A stretch of DNA of 29,534 bases from Fragilaria crotonensis (taxonomy: Eukaryota; Bacillariophyta; Fragilariophyceae; Fragilariales; Fragilariaceae). The stretch lies in the NCBI GenBank assembly GCA_022925895.1, contig JAKSYS010000731.1, positions 1-29,534 on the forward strand, written 5' to 3'. Every line of letters starts with the position of its first letter. Within the stretch, counting starts at the first letter, position 1. Positions 20,488 through 29,534 of the stretch are shown piece by piece. The notes below the pieces were generated by a model. The model did not search any database and was not told the origin of the DNA. It was given only the letters and a program-made list of their open reading frames with translations. Made by a program: the position numbers and the translations under genes.

Positions 20488-21737
20488 TCCAGACTACCCC
20501 GCATAGAATACCACGGTACTGTATGAATCACCAGCATTAATGAGGCATTAGTACTGCACTGCTACTAGATTTGGATTTAGGCTCCCTTTCTTATCATATA
20601 GTAGTTATCAATAAAAGCATTGATAATCTTGGTAAACGAAGTTCACTATCCATGTACAGAATATATATGGTCTATTGCAGCATCAGATGCCAAGCCTCCT
20701 CGGTTTGCAGTGATGGTATCTGATGATTCTTGGAAGGTTGGATGGATTAGGTACATCCTGGCCTGGGAATCCCAAACTTGGAGCACTGTCACAGCATTCT
20801 GGTGGTGAATATTGACACATGCAATTAAAAGTCCCTGCGCATCATTCTTGCAAGCATCAACCAATATGTGGGCCTTGAAGATCCTATTGTTGGCAAAGTT
20901 GTTTTGACTTAAATGTCATGCAATTTGCCACAGGACTTCATGTGTTGTTAATTTTATTGTCTCCTCTGCCAACACTGTCTTTTGATTGTATACAAACCCA
21001 ATCTACAGTCTGCAAACACATATTCAACTTTTTGCTTTGTGGTCAGGAAACCCATCACCTGAGCAATGAGCAAGCGGGTTGCAACAACAGCCACTTGATT
21101 GAGAAATGAATTGTCTTGCTTGATATCTGGTGTCCTGTGTTGCAACTCTTTCCATCAACAGTGTGTCTTCATTGCTTTGTGTGCATACAAGGCAACCATC
21201 TAGGAAGAAGGTCGCGTTGTGCAAGATGCTTGGGGAGAATACCTGTCTTTGGTACCTCTTGAATTTGTGTATGGGTAGTTGTCCATGCATTTCATACCAA
21301 ACAACCCAGCACAATGATACGGCATGAGGCCTCTGCAATACAAGAAGTGCTCTTCATTGTTCCTTGGAATAATTCTTGACATGGTCCTTCCTCCTCTTCC
21401 CTTTTTTCTTCGTCAATCATATCTACTAATTGCCAAATACATTTTTTACGTTTAGCTATTTAGTAGCTACAGTTCAATGTTTTACACACATGGTACATTA
21501 TTAGGGTAATAGTAAAAGTTAAACTTGTATAGTAGTAACCTTACCCTTGTTGAAATTGTGGTGAAGGGTAATTACTTCACCCTGCCAAGGCCCACTAGTA
21601 GAGTGGTACTACTAGCTACTTAGACTCGAATCCTGCCACGACCGCCACTCTTGCACCTACCGGCCTGCTGTACTCCGTGTACTCATACATCAATACAGTT
21701 GCCCTATAGTAAAGCATGACAATGTGTGACCTACCAT
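20488..21737. other. Intergenic stretch with possible unrecognised coding remnants on the minus strand
   Basis: No gene can be supported. Minus-strand frames at 21382-21200, 21338-21024, 21145-20954 and 20864-20646 follow one another with overlaps as a frameshifted coding remnant would, and the last contains a protein-like NIHHQNAVTVLQVWDSQARM segment. I do not recognise a family. The end near 21600-21737 must contain the 3' end of the E1 gene. Confidence 0.35.
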
Positions 21738-22563
21738 CTAACTTTCTGAATCCTTCGCGGGGCCAAAGACACCATCCAGAATGCGCTGATATTCGGCTTG
21801 ATGGACCTTTCCCATGCCCGTCGCGGGAGCAGCGCTCACCTGTCGACCGACGTAACGAACTCTCTTCTCGTTCTTGTTGATCTCGCGCGTCGCTGTCATG
21901 ACTCGTGGGTTGACGTAGGCAAAGGCACCCATATTCTTCGGCTCCTGCTGCGCCCAAACGATTTCCGCATTTGGGTATTTGACAGCGCTTTCAGCAACTC
22001 GATCAAAGGCAAACGGAGCAATTTGTTCGAGACGAACCAATGCAACATTGGTTATGCCACGTCGTTCTCTCTCCGTCAGCAACTCGTAGTAAATCTGCCC
22101 CGTGCAAAAGACGAGGGTTGTAACTTTCTCTGCATTTTGGACTATAACTTCATCAGTCTCATCCAAGACACGGTGAAATGTTGTTCCTGGAGCCATATCC
22201 TCCAACTTAGACACGCAGCGCTTGTTTCGGAGCAAATTCTTGGGCGATGCGACGATCAGTGGCTTGCGAAAGTCGCGATGAATCTGACGCCTCAAGCAGT
22301 GGAAGTAGTTCGCAGGCGTCGTGCAATTGACAATCTGCATGTTCGTCTTTTGGATCTGCATGCGCTCATCTTGAGCCATGGGAGGAACAAAATGTGGATC
22401 CTCGTCAACTTGCTGCAAGAATCGCTCGAGACGGCAAGAGGAATGTTCTGCACCTTGACCATCATATCCGTGAGGCAAAAGCATGACTAGACCAGACTGA
22501 CGGAGCCATTTGTCTTCTCCAGCGCTGATGAATTGGTCGATCATTGTTTGCGCGCCGTTCACA

Positions 22564-22594
<31 letters not shown>

Positions 22595-25153
22595 ATGCGT
22601 TGGGATTCTCCAGTGAGTATCCATGTTCAAAACCCAACACACCGAATTCGGATAGAATGGAGTTACGACAGGTGAATCCAGCTTGGTGGTCTGGTTTCAT
22701 TTGCTCAATGGGAGAGCTGGGATCCACCGACTTCGCAATATGATTGAGCGGAGCATACTCCAACTCGGTCTCTTGATCCTTGACCACTGCATGACGATGA
22801 GAAAAAGTACCTCGTTGGACGTCTTGACCAGTAATTCGCACGTGGTTTCCTTCTAGGAGAAGACTTCCAAACGCAAGCGCTTCCGCTGTTCCCCAGTCTA
22901 TGCCTTCGCCTTGTTCCGCCATTTCGCGTCGAGCTTGGAAAATCTTAGCCATTTGACGATGCAGCTTGAAATCTGGGGGGACGGTGCCGGCAACGATCCC
23001 AATCTTGCGCAAGATTTCAGTGTTGACGCCAGTGGGGCGAATTCTAGACATTTGTCTTGGCGACCTGAACGACTTCCACTTGGATGATAGCCAATCGTCT
23101 TCTTTCCTCTTGTAGGTCTTAGCGGCCTGCAAGTCGCTCTCGTAGGAATCCAAGGCGAACTGGCGGACTTCAGCGCATTCTTCCTTAGTCATGTCACCAG
23201 ATTCGATGAGACGCTTCTCAAAGACGTCAATGGTCGAAGGGTGCGACGAAATCTTACGATAAAGCTGAGGTTGCGTAAAGGCGGGTTGATCAATTCGTTG
23301 TGCCCATTACGTCGGTAGCAGACCATATCGATAATGACATCTGTGCCCCATTCATGACGATATTCCACTGCCGTTTCGAGGGCTGTCGAAACTGCAAGAG
23401 GGTCGTCTCCGTTGCAATGAAAGATAGGGCAGTTGAAGGCCTTCCCAATGTCAGACAGTAAGGCGTAGAACGAGAATGAATAGGGTTGGTTGTGAAGCCA
23501 ATTTGGTTGTTTACAATAACATGGATAGTCCCACCAACATTAAAATCGTCGACACCTGCCATCTGCATGGTTTCGTACACGATCCCCTGACCGGCAAACG
23601 CCGCGTCACCGTGTAACAGAATGGGCACGACATTGCGGACATCTTCTGGTCTGTACGTAGAACAAAGAGCAGTTGTTGTGTGAATCTGACGTTGCTATTG
23701 ATCGTTGCTTGCCGTGCGATTCAAGACTTGAGTCACCCTGCCTAAAGACACGTACCTGTTGCCACAGTAATATTGTTTTGCTCGAGCCTTACCCACAACC
23801 ACAGCATTGACGCATTCTAAATGACTTGGATTTGCCACCAAACTCAAATGAATTTTGCGTCCATCTGGATACGTCCTATCCATGCTCGATCCAAGATGGT
23901 ACTTGACATCACCGCTGACTGCCCACTCACCATCCGTCTTGAAATGCTCCGACAACTCATAATGTGTTCCCATGAATTCACTGAAGATCAGTGGCATGGG
24001 CTTGCGCATGACATTTGCCAAAATGTTCAAACGTCCTCGATGAGGCATGCCAATGACGAACGAATGGGCACCCAATTCGCTCGCCCGATCAATGGCATCT
24101 TTAAGTGCCGGAACGATGGCTTCACCACCATCCAAACCGAAACGTTTGGTGGTATTAAATTTCTGCGCCAAAAGTTTTCAAAGGTATCGGCGAAACAGAG
24201 GCGTTCGTAAATGTGCTGTTTCTTCTCTTGATCGTAAAAGAGCCAATGCGGTTTCTCGATGCGTTCTCGCATCCAATTAACCTTGTGCGGATCCCCAATG
24301 TGCATATATTCGACCCCAAGAGTGCCACAATATGTCTTGCGAAGTTCCTTGAGGATGAGGCGGAGAGTGGATTTCTGATTGGCCGACGCCAATTCTTCGA
24401 GATACCCCTTGTTGCCGCCGGTACTGGTGCCTTTGAAGTTGAGAGGGCGGTCCAAATCGATCTCTGAGAAGCCGTGGTGCTCGATTCCAAGCTGTTCTGG
24501 ATAACCGTCCTTATCGAGGTTGGCAACGTTTGATGGACGGAAGGGAAAGGAATCGCGAGTATGAATGCCCAGAGGATCAAGTTGGGCAGCCAAATGTCCA
24601 TGAACTTGATAGGCGCGGATCAAGTGCGAGATCCCAAGAGAATCTGAGGGTGCAGCGTCCTGTATCACGAGAGATGTGGAATGTGTGTAAGTGATGGGAT
24701 GTTACTAGAAAGTTGAAAGTGCGACCTATTGCAACGAACGTACCGCAACTTTCTGGCCGCGGCAGCAGTAGTAGGGTTTTGATAATCGGTCTCTTGAAAG
24801 GCCACGCCGTGCTCAAGATTATCGAAATACTTCTTCCAACTAGCGTGTACTGACGACGGATCCTGCTGATATTGTTCAAACATTTGTTCCGCGTAAACGG
24901 ACGAGGTTCCATTGAGGAAAGATTCTTGAACTCGTTCATGCGATTGCGACGCCGTGGAGAAGACTCGTCGACCCTGCGATCGTGTGTGTGATTGCATTGT
25001 ACGAGTAGTATTCGTACGGGACGTACCAGCGACTGTATTCACAAAGCTGCCACTGTTCATGGTTGACATGAATTTGCTCTTCTGCGAACAACATAGCACT
25101 TGCTGTTGCCACTGGCGGAATGCGGTCCGCAACAAAGCCGATTGAGGAGGCAT
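21738..25153 (-). CDS. 2-oxoglutarate dehydrogenase E1 component, mitochondrial (frame interrupted by one-base losses)
   Basis: Thiamine-diphosphate enzyme that decarboxylates 2-oxoglutarate and passes the succinyl group to E2 in the TCA cycle. Exons are 25153-24744, 24659-23756 and 23650-21738, with introns GTACGT...CAG in both cases. Residues 1-70 are basic, Ser-rich and lack acids early, as a mitochondrial presequence would. The E1 N-terminal helix ([31 protein letters not shown]) follows, then GMPHRGRLN, the TPP site [10 protein letters not shown]...[35 protein letters not shown] and a normal C-terminal domain ending at TAG. Summed exons are 3227 nt; restoring four single bases gives 1076 aa, a normal length. 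One-base losses lie at 24170-24173 (T-run in the coding strand), about 23454-23458, about 23289-23297 and at the exon 1/2 join. There is no nonsense substitution. Either these are sequence errors or the locus is a very young pseudogene. Confidence 0.93.
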
Positions 25154-25893
25154 GTTGAGAGATCAAAAGCGTTGGATAGTGTCGCTGTGGTGTCGGAGTC
25201 AGTCGCCTGTGTGATGGAATTCTTGACCAACAGGTATGATCTCTGATGCACAAGAGTCCTCGGAGTACTCAGGTATGATGTAATTGACCAGGTACCTTAA
25301 TAGTACCTTCGAGATAGACTACTCGAGGTGCTGTTCTATCGCACAAATGACAAATGTGTATCTGGACCGAGTCGTCGCCGAAACTGCATGGGATATGGGA
25401 TATGGGAGACAGCCATATGGGAGACAGCAATAACTGCGCAAACTGAATCCAGAAATCCATCAGTTGATGGGAAGTTCCCAGAAGAAAATCAATGATTCCT
25501 GCAGATGGTCCGTCACCAATGGCCCTCAATCCCAGGTTCTCTATGAACAGCGCACGAGTTCGGGCACTTGAGATTGATTTAGCTGTGATGCGCCTGGTTT
25601 CATGGTACCCAATAGTGATTATACGAGGATTGAGATGACCAGTGGTTCTGTAGTTGACTACAGTAATGAATGGGGCTTCGTCTACCGTAGACGAAGCCCC
25701 ATTTAAATTTTTGCAGTCAACTCGGCTGGGTGCAAAACTAGGCCGTTTCCATTTTTCGGTCATCCTCGGTCATAATTCCCTTGGTCGCTATTGTGGGACG
25801 AGTACTCCAATACTCCGGTACCATGCATTGGAGTACTCCAGTACCAGTTGTTTTTGCCTAGAGACTAGAGTAAGTCGTAGGGCTGGTACCTGG
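25154..25893. other. Intergenic region upstream of the E1 gene
   Basis: 740 bp between the E1 start and the left TA of the transposon; it should contain the E1 promoter. It includes a perfect hairpin (25669-25703) and an 11-bp inverted pair AGTACTCCAAT/ATTGGAGTACT (25801-25811/25827-25837). The second arm overlaps GGAGTACTCC at 25830-25839. Open frames here are generated by the palindrome and are not annotated. Confidence 0.5.
25652..25722. repeat. Perfect 17-bp-stem hairpin with 1-nt centre, flanked by shorter inverted pair
   Basis: Arms 25669-25685 and 25687-25703 are exact complements around C25686; the stem contains GGGGCTTCGTCTAC. Outer AGTTGACT (25652-25659) pairs with AGTCAACT (25715-25722) after small bulges, giving a fold-back about 71 nt long. 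It could be a miniature fold-back element, an RNA hairpin or a cruciform. It lies about 500 bp upstream of the E1 start codon. Confidence 0.7.
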
Positions 25894-25895
25894 TA

Positions 25896-25925
25896 CAGCT
25901 GGTTTTTCGTTGAAGCGTCCGAACG
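25896..25925 (+). repeat. Left terminal inverted repeat of the TA-site transposon
   Basis: Begins CAGCTGGTTTTTCGTT and carries TCCGAACG at positions 23-30; preceded by TA at 25894-25895. Confidence 0.75.
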
Positions 25926-26037
25926 TAGGTTGTGTACAATTCGTACCATGCACGCATATTATTTCCATATCCTTTATCAAGTTTTAGTAGCAGCTGTCTC
26001 CTGCGACCATAAAAATCCATCTCTGTCGACATGATGA

Positions 26038-29000
26038 TCACACCTCGTCCTCCTCGTTTCTTGTCTTTGCTTCTTTGAGTGCACTGTTGACGAAGCCACG
26101 ATCGAAGTCCAATGCACACCTGTGAGACTTGAACAATTTCATCAGGCGTTGATTTCGGAGTACAGAAGTCCTTGATCTTCTGTTATACTTGTGGCGATGA
26201 AGTTGTGGGTACGACCTTGCTGCCTCATTCTCTGCTGACTCTCAAAAGATGATGGTAAGTACAAATATATGCGCGTGCTCGAAGCAAACTTTCCCATCCT
26301 TTCTTTGGTCAACTCCTTGATTGAACACGTTGAATCTCTCACAAGTTGTTTGAAATTCTCTCGTCCCCTCTTTTGAGATACAGGAACCCGTCGGTAGAAA
26401 GCCTTTGCGTGACCCCAGCAAAATTCAATGCCTTCCCCTGCTAATTCGGCATGGAACTTTGGTGTTAGAAGTACCGTGATGCCCAGCTGAGATCCAAGGT
26501 ACTGAAGTGCCGTTTCCTCATCCTTGAAATCAGCACACTCTGCGATGAGATGGCGTAGGGAATACCGTAAGTCAATCTTCCCTGAAATTGTGTCTTTCTT
26601 TCCGTCGACAGTGTATTTATCTAACTCACTTGGATCAATCAGTCCTCTTTCCCACAGAACTTGTAGCATGCCTTTAGATTTTCCTTCCCATCCAGATAGG
26701 ATTTTGTCGACTTCTTTGTGAGTTTCGATTGAATTGTTTCTTGCCAATTCCTGAAGTTCGGCTTTAGTGTACCCGTGTTTTTGTTGGAGCGTCACACCCT
26801 TTTCGTTGAGCTCTTCAAGAAGGGTCTTTGTTTTTTCAATTGGCTTGCTTCTTTTCCCCATTATTCGATCATGACGTTGTAAGTCACGTTGCTCTGGTGT
26901 CAATACCATGGGCCACAGTCGTCAGTATTGAATACCATTGACTGTGTGTCTCCGATGCCCAGGGTTGGTGAGTGTGTGCCCAGATAACCCTCTTGTGACA
27001 TTATGACTGTGTCTCTCATCTGCTGTTTTGATCCTCCAAAGTTCTTTTGCATGTTGATCGCACTGAGTGCACCATCACGTTTGCGAGCGTGTCCCTGAGA
27101 ATGATCGAACAAAATACAAAATCGAAGCTTGGATATAGGATTCGTAGGCAATCAACCACATCCTCAAGCTGAAGACTCATGTGGTATGAATTCCAATAAC
27201 CCTGATTATTGATTCCGATGAACAAGTATTTTACGAAGGGGGATTCCAACAAAATCGGCTTCCTCGTTGTTCCCAAGATTTCCATCGCAGCTGTTGTATC
27301 GAGGTAATTTCCACCGCCGAGAGCTGCTGTTTGCCTTGCCATATTCACTCTTTGTAACTCATCCTCTGTCATCTGCCTGCCAAAGCCGAATTCGCGTGAC
27401 ACGAACGCAGAAAGCATATACCCATCGCCCTCCGACTTGGGCAGAAGTGGCACTTGTCCTTTGGCCCAACCCATTGTTTGGAGGACAGTAGATACTGCGC
27501 GAAGACAGACTCATCTTGACCAATAATCATCAAGGGCCTGACTGATGATGACACTCGTATGCTTGTTTTTGCTTCAACATCTCGCGCTGCCTCTTCTCCC
27601 TTTTGATTCTTGATATGCAATTCTTCCAATAGTCAACGTGAAACTCAACCCGAGTCTCATCAGATATAATATCATAGTAATGATGTCCGAAATCTGTGTC
27701 TAAGGTCTTGATCGTAGCAGCTTCACTGAGTGGAAGCTGAATCCAACGCCGACAACGTGGCTCAAGCACGGTAAGGTAGTTCTTGCAGAATGCATTTCGA
27801 TGTGCGACAACATCTTCACGTTCATGGCCATCGACGTAGAAGCTCTTCCTTCTCGTATCATACTTGAATCCGAGTAATCGCATCCAGCGCCATGCTGTTG
27901 TGAAGCTCATGTTTTTAAGTCTATGTGCGCGAAGGAATAGCGCAATATCATCCTCATCTTGATCGACATCGACAGGATTGCTAGTAGGATTAATGGCTGT
28001 AGTACTTGTACTCAATGTTGACGTTTCTGCAGTATCTTCGTCTACTACCGATTCACGTTTCCACAACGCAGCCAGCCTTGGGATTACAGACGAATGAACG
28101 AATTGATAGACTGCTTCAATTGAAAGATGTGACAAGTTCTCGACGCCAAATGCAACAATCTGCTCCTTTGCGCATGGAAACACTTCGAGAACTCGAGGAA
28201 GAGGTCGTTTCCCACACTGAACAGACAAGTTTGGGTTTGGGAAGCATTCAAAATTACGGAACACAATGTTCCAATTTGCGATGGTTTTATAGAAGGTTGC
28301 TTGCGTCATACCAACAGTGTTCAATACCTTACAAGATTCAGTGCAACAGTCTTGCCACGTCCATTCATTCATTTTTGCAAGAGCCAATCGGTACGCATAA
28401 CAAAGAAACGTCGCCCTTTGCCTGACAGCGCATATCTCAGCTTTGGTACACACGTTGTCGATATCTCTACCTTGCACAACATTCCTCCAATTATTTTTCT
28501 TCCTCATGAACGCTTTGAAGCAGTACAATCCTTCTCTGAAGTGCTTCCATTGGAGTTTCAGAATCGAAATCAGTATCATTCCCATCCTCGCAATTCGTTG
28601 TCCCATGTTTCTTTGGTGGTTTGAACACTCGGTATGCCTCTGGGCTACATGGCCAGTAACTTGAGCTAGAAGCATCAGCAGCAATCATTACAGCGGCCGC
28701 ACCAGTATCTCCTATCCTTGCTCGTTTGCTCGGTGATTGCTCAACAATGTCTCCGATCCTTCCTCCCGTTGTAGCCTCCGTGTTGACAGGTGTAGTTATC
28801 ATTGTGTCGAGAGCGGGTCTTGATCTTGTGCTTGGAATGACTAGCACATTTGCGGCTGCTTCCATTACTTTTTCGTTCCATGCACTGTTAAGTGGACATG
28901 GGTACCGTATCTGCCTTGATTTCTCTGTGAAGTAGTAATAGAATGTGTTCTTGTATGTGACTCTGAACACTCCTGTTGTGTTTGATCCATCAAATCGGTG

Positions 29001-29216
29001 CATCAATTCTCCGAAAGAAGCCGACTTGGACATCCCTGTATTGAACCTTCTTACATCAATGACGCCAAGGGACGCATTGACATCAAATCTCCCTAAAGCT
29101 TCAGCCCAAGTTGATGCAGGAAGCCAGCAATTTGACAATCTCGGACCATACGTGATGTCTGTTCGAAGTAGCATGACGGCATCAGTCAAAATAGCATATT
29201 TACCTTTGTCAACCAT
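26038..29216 (-). pseudogene. DDE transposase of the TA-site element, frame interrupted by small indels
   Basis: Read 29216 to 26038. The N-terminal part (29216-28491) has no family I recognise. Then a helix-turn-helix-like region (MTQATFYKTIANW, PLPRVLEVFP, LSIEAVYQFV), SFTTAWRWMRLLGFKYDTRR and YVDGHEREDVVAHRNAFCKN, a hallmark of a fungal/stramenopile DDE family. The acidic triad is D at 27513-27515 (IIGQDESVFAQYL), D at 27104-27106 (LFDHSQGHARK) and E at 26424-26426 (FHAELAGEGIEFCWGHAK). The tail KLFKSHRCALDFDRGFVN ends at a TGA at 26038-26040. The frame moves at 28494-28498 (A-run in the coding strand), 27534-27536, 27460-27462, 27111-27114, 26902-26903 and near 26250. Most look like one base missing from a short run, and no nonsense substitution is seen between them. 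It may be intact in the organism. Confidence 0.82.
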
Positions 29217-29219
29217 TGT

Positions 29220-29294
29220 ATCTATAGATTTATCACCAACAGTAGGTTCACTGAGTTACATAGGAAGGTGACTGCAGGAGGTAAATCTATAGAT
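29220..29294. repeat. 13-bp inverted pair just upstream of the transposase start
   Basis: ATCTATAGATTTA (29220-29232) and its exact complement TAAATCTATAGAT (29282-29294) flank 49 bp directly 5' of the minus-strand start at 29216. It may be a promoter or regulatory palindrome of the element; function not shown. Confidence 0.55.
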
Positions 29295-29429
29295 TAGAAT
29301 GGAAATGTTGCAAACGACGGCTTGAAAATCTCATTGTGGAAGCCTTGCTTCCAACACGACAAAGTCCCGCCCTCGTGACGTCATATTGGCAGTGAAATCG
29401 GTCTAGCGTAGAATTAATACTGGGACGTG

Positions 29430-29459
29430 CGCCCGGATTTTAGAACAGAAAACCAGCTG
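29430..29459 (-). repeat. Right terminal inverted repeat of the TA-site transposon
   Basis: On the minus strand it begins CAGCTGGTTTTCTGTT and carries TCCGGGCG at positions 23-30; followed on the plus strand by TA at 29460-29461. Confidence 0.75.
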
Positions 29460-29534
29460 TAGTATGCATAGTGTCGAACGTCGAAACCCAAACACACGGT
29501 ACCAGTACCAGGTAAGAGAATTGTATACATATAT

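Larger units (their letters stand above)
25896..29459 (-). mobile_element. DDE transposon with terminal inverted repeats and TA target duplication
   Basis: Both ends start CAGCTGGTTTT reading inward and are directly flanked by TA (25894-25895 and 29460-29461). This is the TA duplication typical of the Tc1/mariner superfamily. Aligned over 30 bp the ends agree at 21 positions, including a second block TCCGNNCG at positions 23-30. The 3564-bp element encodes one transposase on the minus strand (29216-26038), leaving about 140 bp on one side and 240 bp on the other. Assignment to Tc1/mariner-like rests on TA plus the DDE gene; the large protein is more like the fungal and stramenopile DGHERxDVV group than classical mariner. 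Confidence 0.8.

Noticed and set aside
20646..21382. Chain of minus-strand frames that might be a broken gene
   Set aside because: They line up as a decayed gene would, but I recognise no family and cannot exclude chance; recorded only as a possible remnant in the intergenic entry.
21615..21650. CTCGAATCC resembling a tRNA T-loop
   Set aside because: No matching acceptor, D-arm or anticodon stem could be folded around it on either strand.
25269..26034. Minus frame (25763-25269) and plus frame (25654-26034) both encoding a shared NGASSTVDEAPF segment
   Set aside because: The shared peptide arises because the DNA there is a perfect palindrome read on both strands; neither frame has other support.

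Overview
This is a eukaryotic nuclear window, most likely from a diatom. Evidence: short GT-AG introns; a mitochondrial 2-oxoglutarate dehydrogenase E1 gene; a single-copy protein carrying a short VSFSTVETRSY...GDH...LDW module that I associate with diatom proteomes; and a transposon mix (plant-type Harbinger, a DDE element with TA target site, a non-LTR RNase H remnant) typical of stramenopiles. Species cannot be fixed from sequence alone.

Layout. 1-1260: no supported gene. 1261-2547 (+): 5'-truncated retroelement fragment with an RNase H-like domain. 2733-5797 (+): decayed copy A of a secreted multidomain gene. 5798-7406: intergenic, with a 22-bp inverted repeat and a doubled TGACGTCA motif. 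7407-10659 (+): intact copy B, four exons, 868 aa: signal peptide, nidogen-type NIDO domain, Cys-rich region, and a C-terminal ATP-grasp-like (TupA-like) domain. 10990-11700 (-): acidic single-pass membrane protein. 12941-13594 (-): diatom-type module protein. 13595-15200: intergenic with a 35-bp inverted repeat. About 15200-20490: a decayed Harbinger island: an array of CTGACGGTCAG sites at 21-bp period, a broken transposase (+), a broken coiled-coil/zinc-finger partner gene (-), and about 150-bp flanks repeated in direct orientation. 20490-21737: unrecognised sequence. 21738-25153 (-): 2-oxoglutarate dehydrogenase E1. 25154-25893: intergenic, with a perfect 35-nt hairpin. 25896-29459 (-): a complete DDE transposon with about 30-bp imperfect terminal inverted repeats and flanking TA.

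Two themes stand out. First, copies A and B are a tandem pair with the same intron positions and phases; the NIDO plus ATP-grasp architecture in a secreted protein is unusual and is the best candidate for undescribed biology here. Second, reading frames are broken in two distinct ways. Copy A and the Harbinger genes carry short tandem duplications and nonsense codons, as expected of true decay. The E1 gene and the TA-site transposase carry only one-base losses and no nonsense changes, which may be uncorrected sequencing errors.

Intron positions, domain calls and family names come from reading the sequence and family knowledge; no database search was run.
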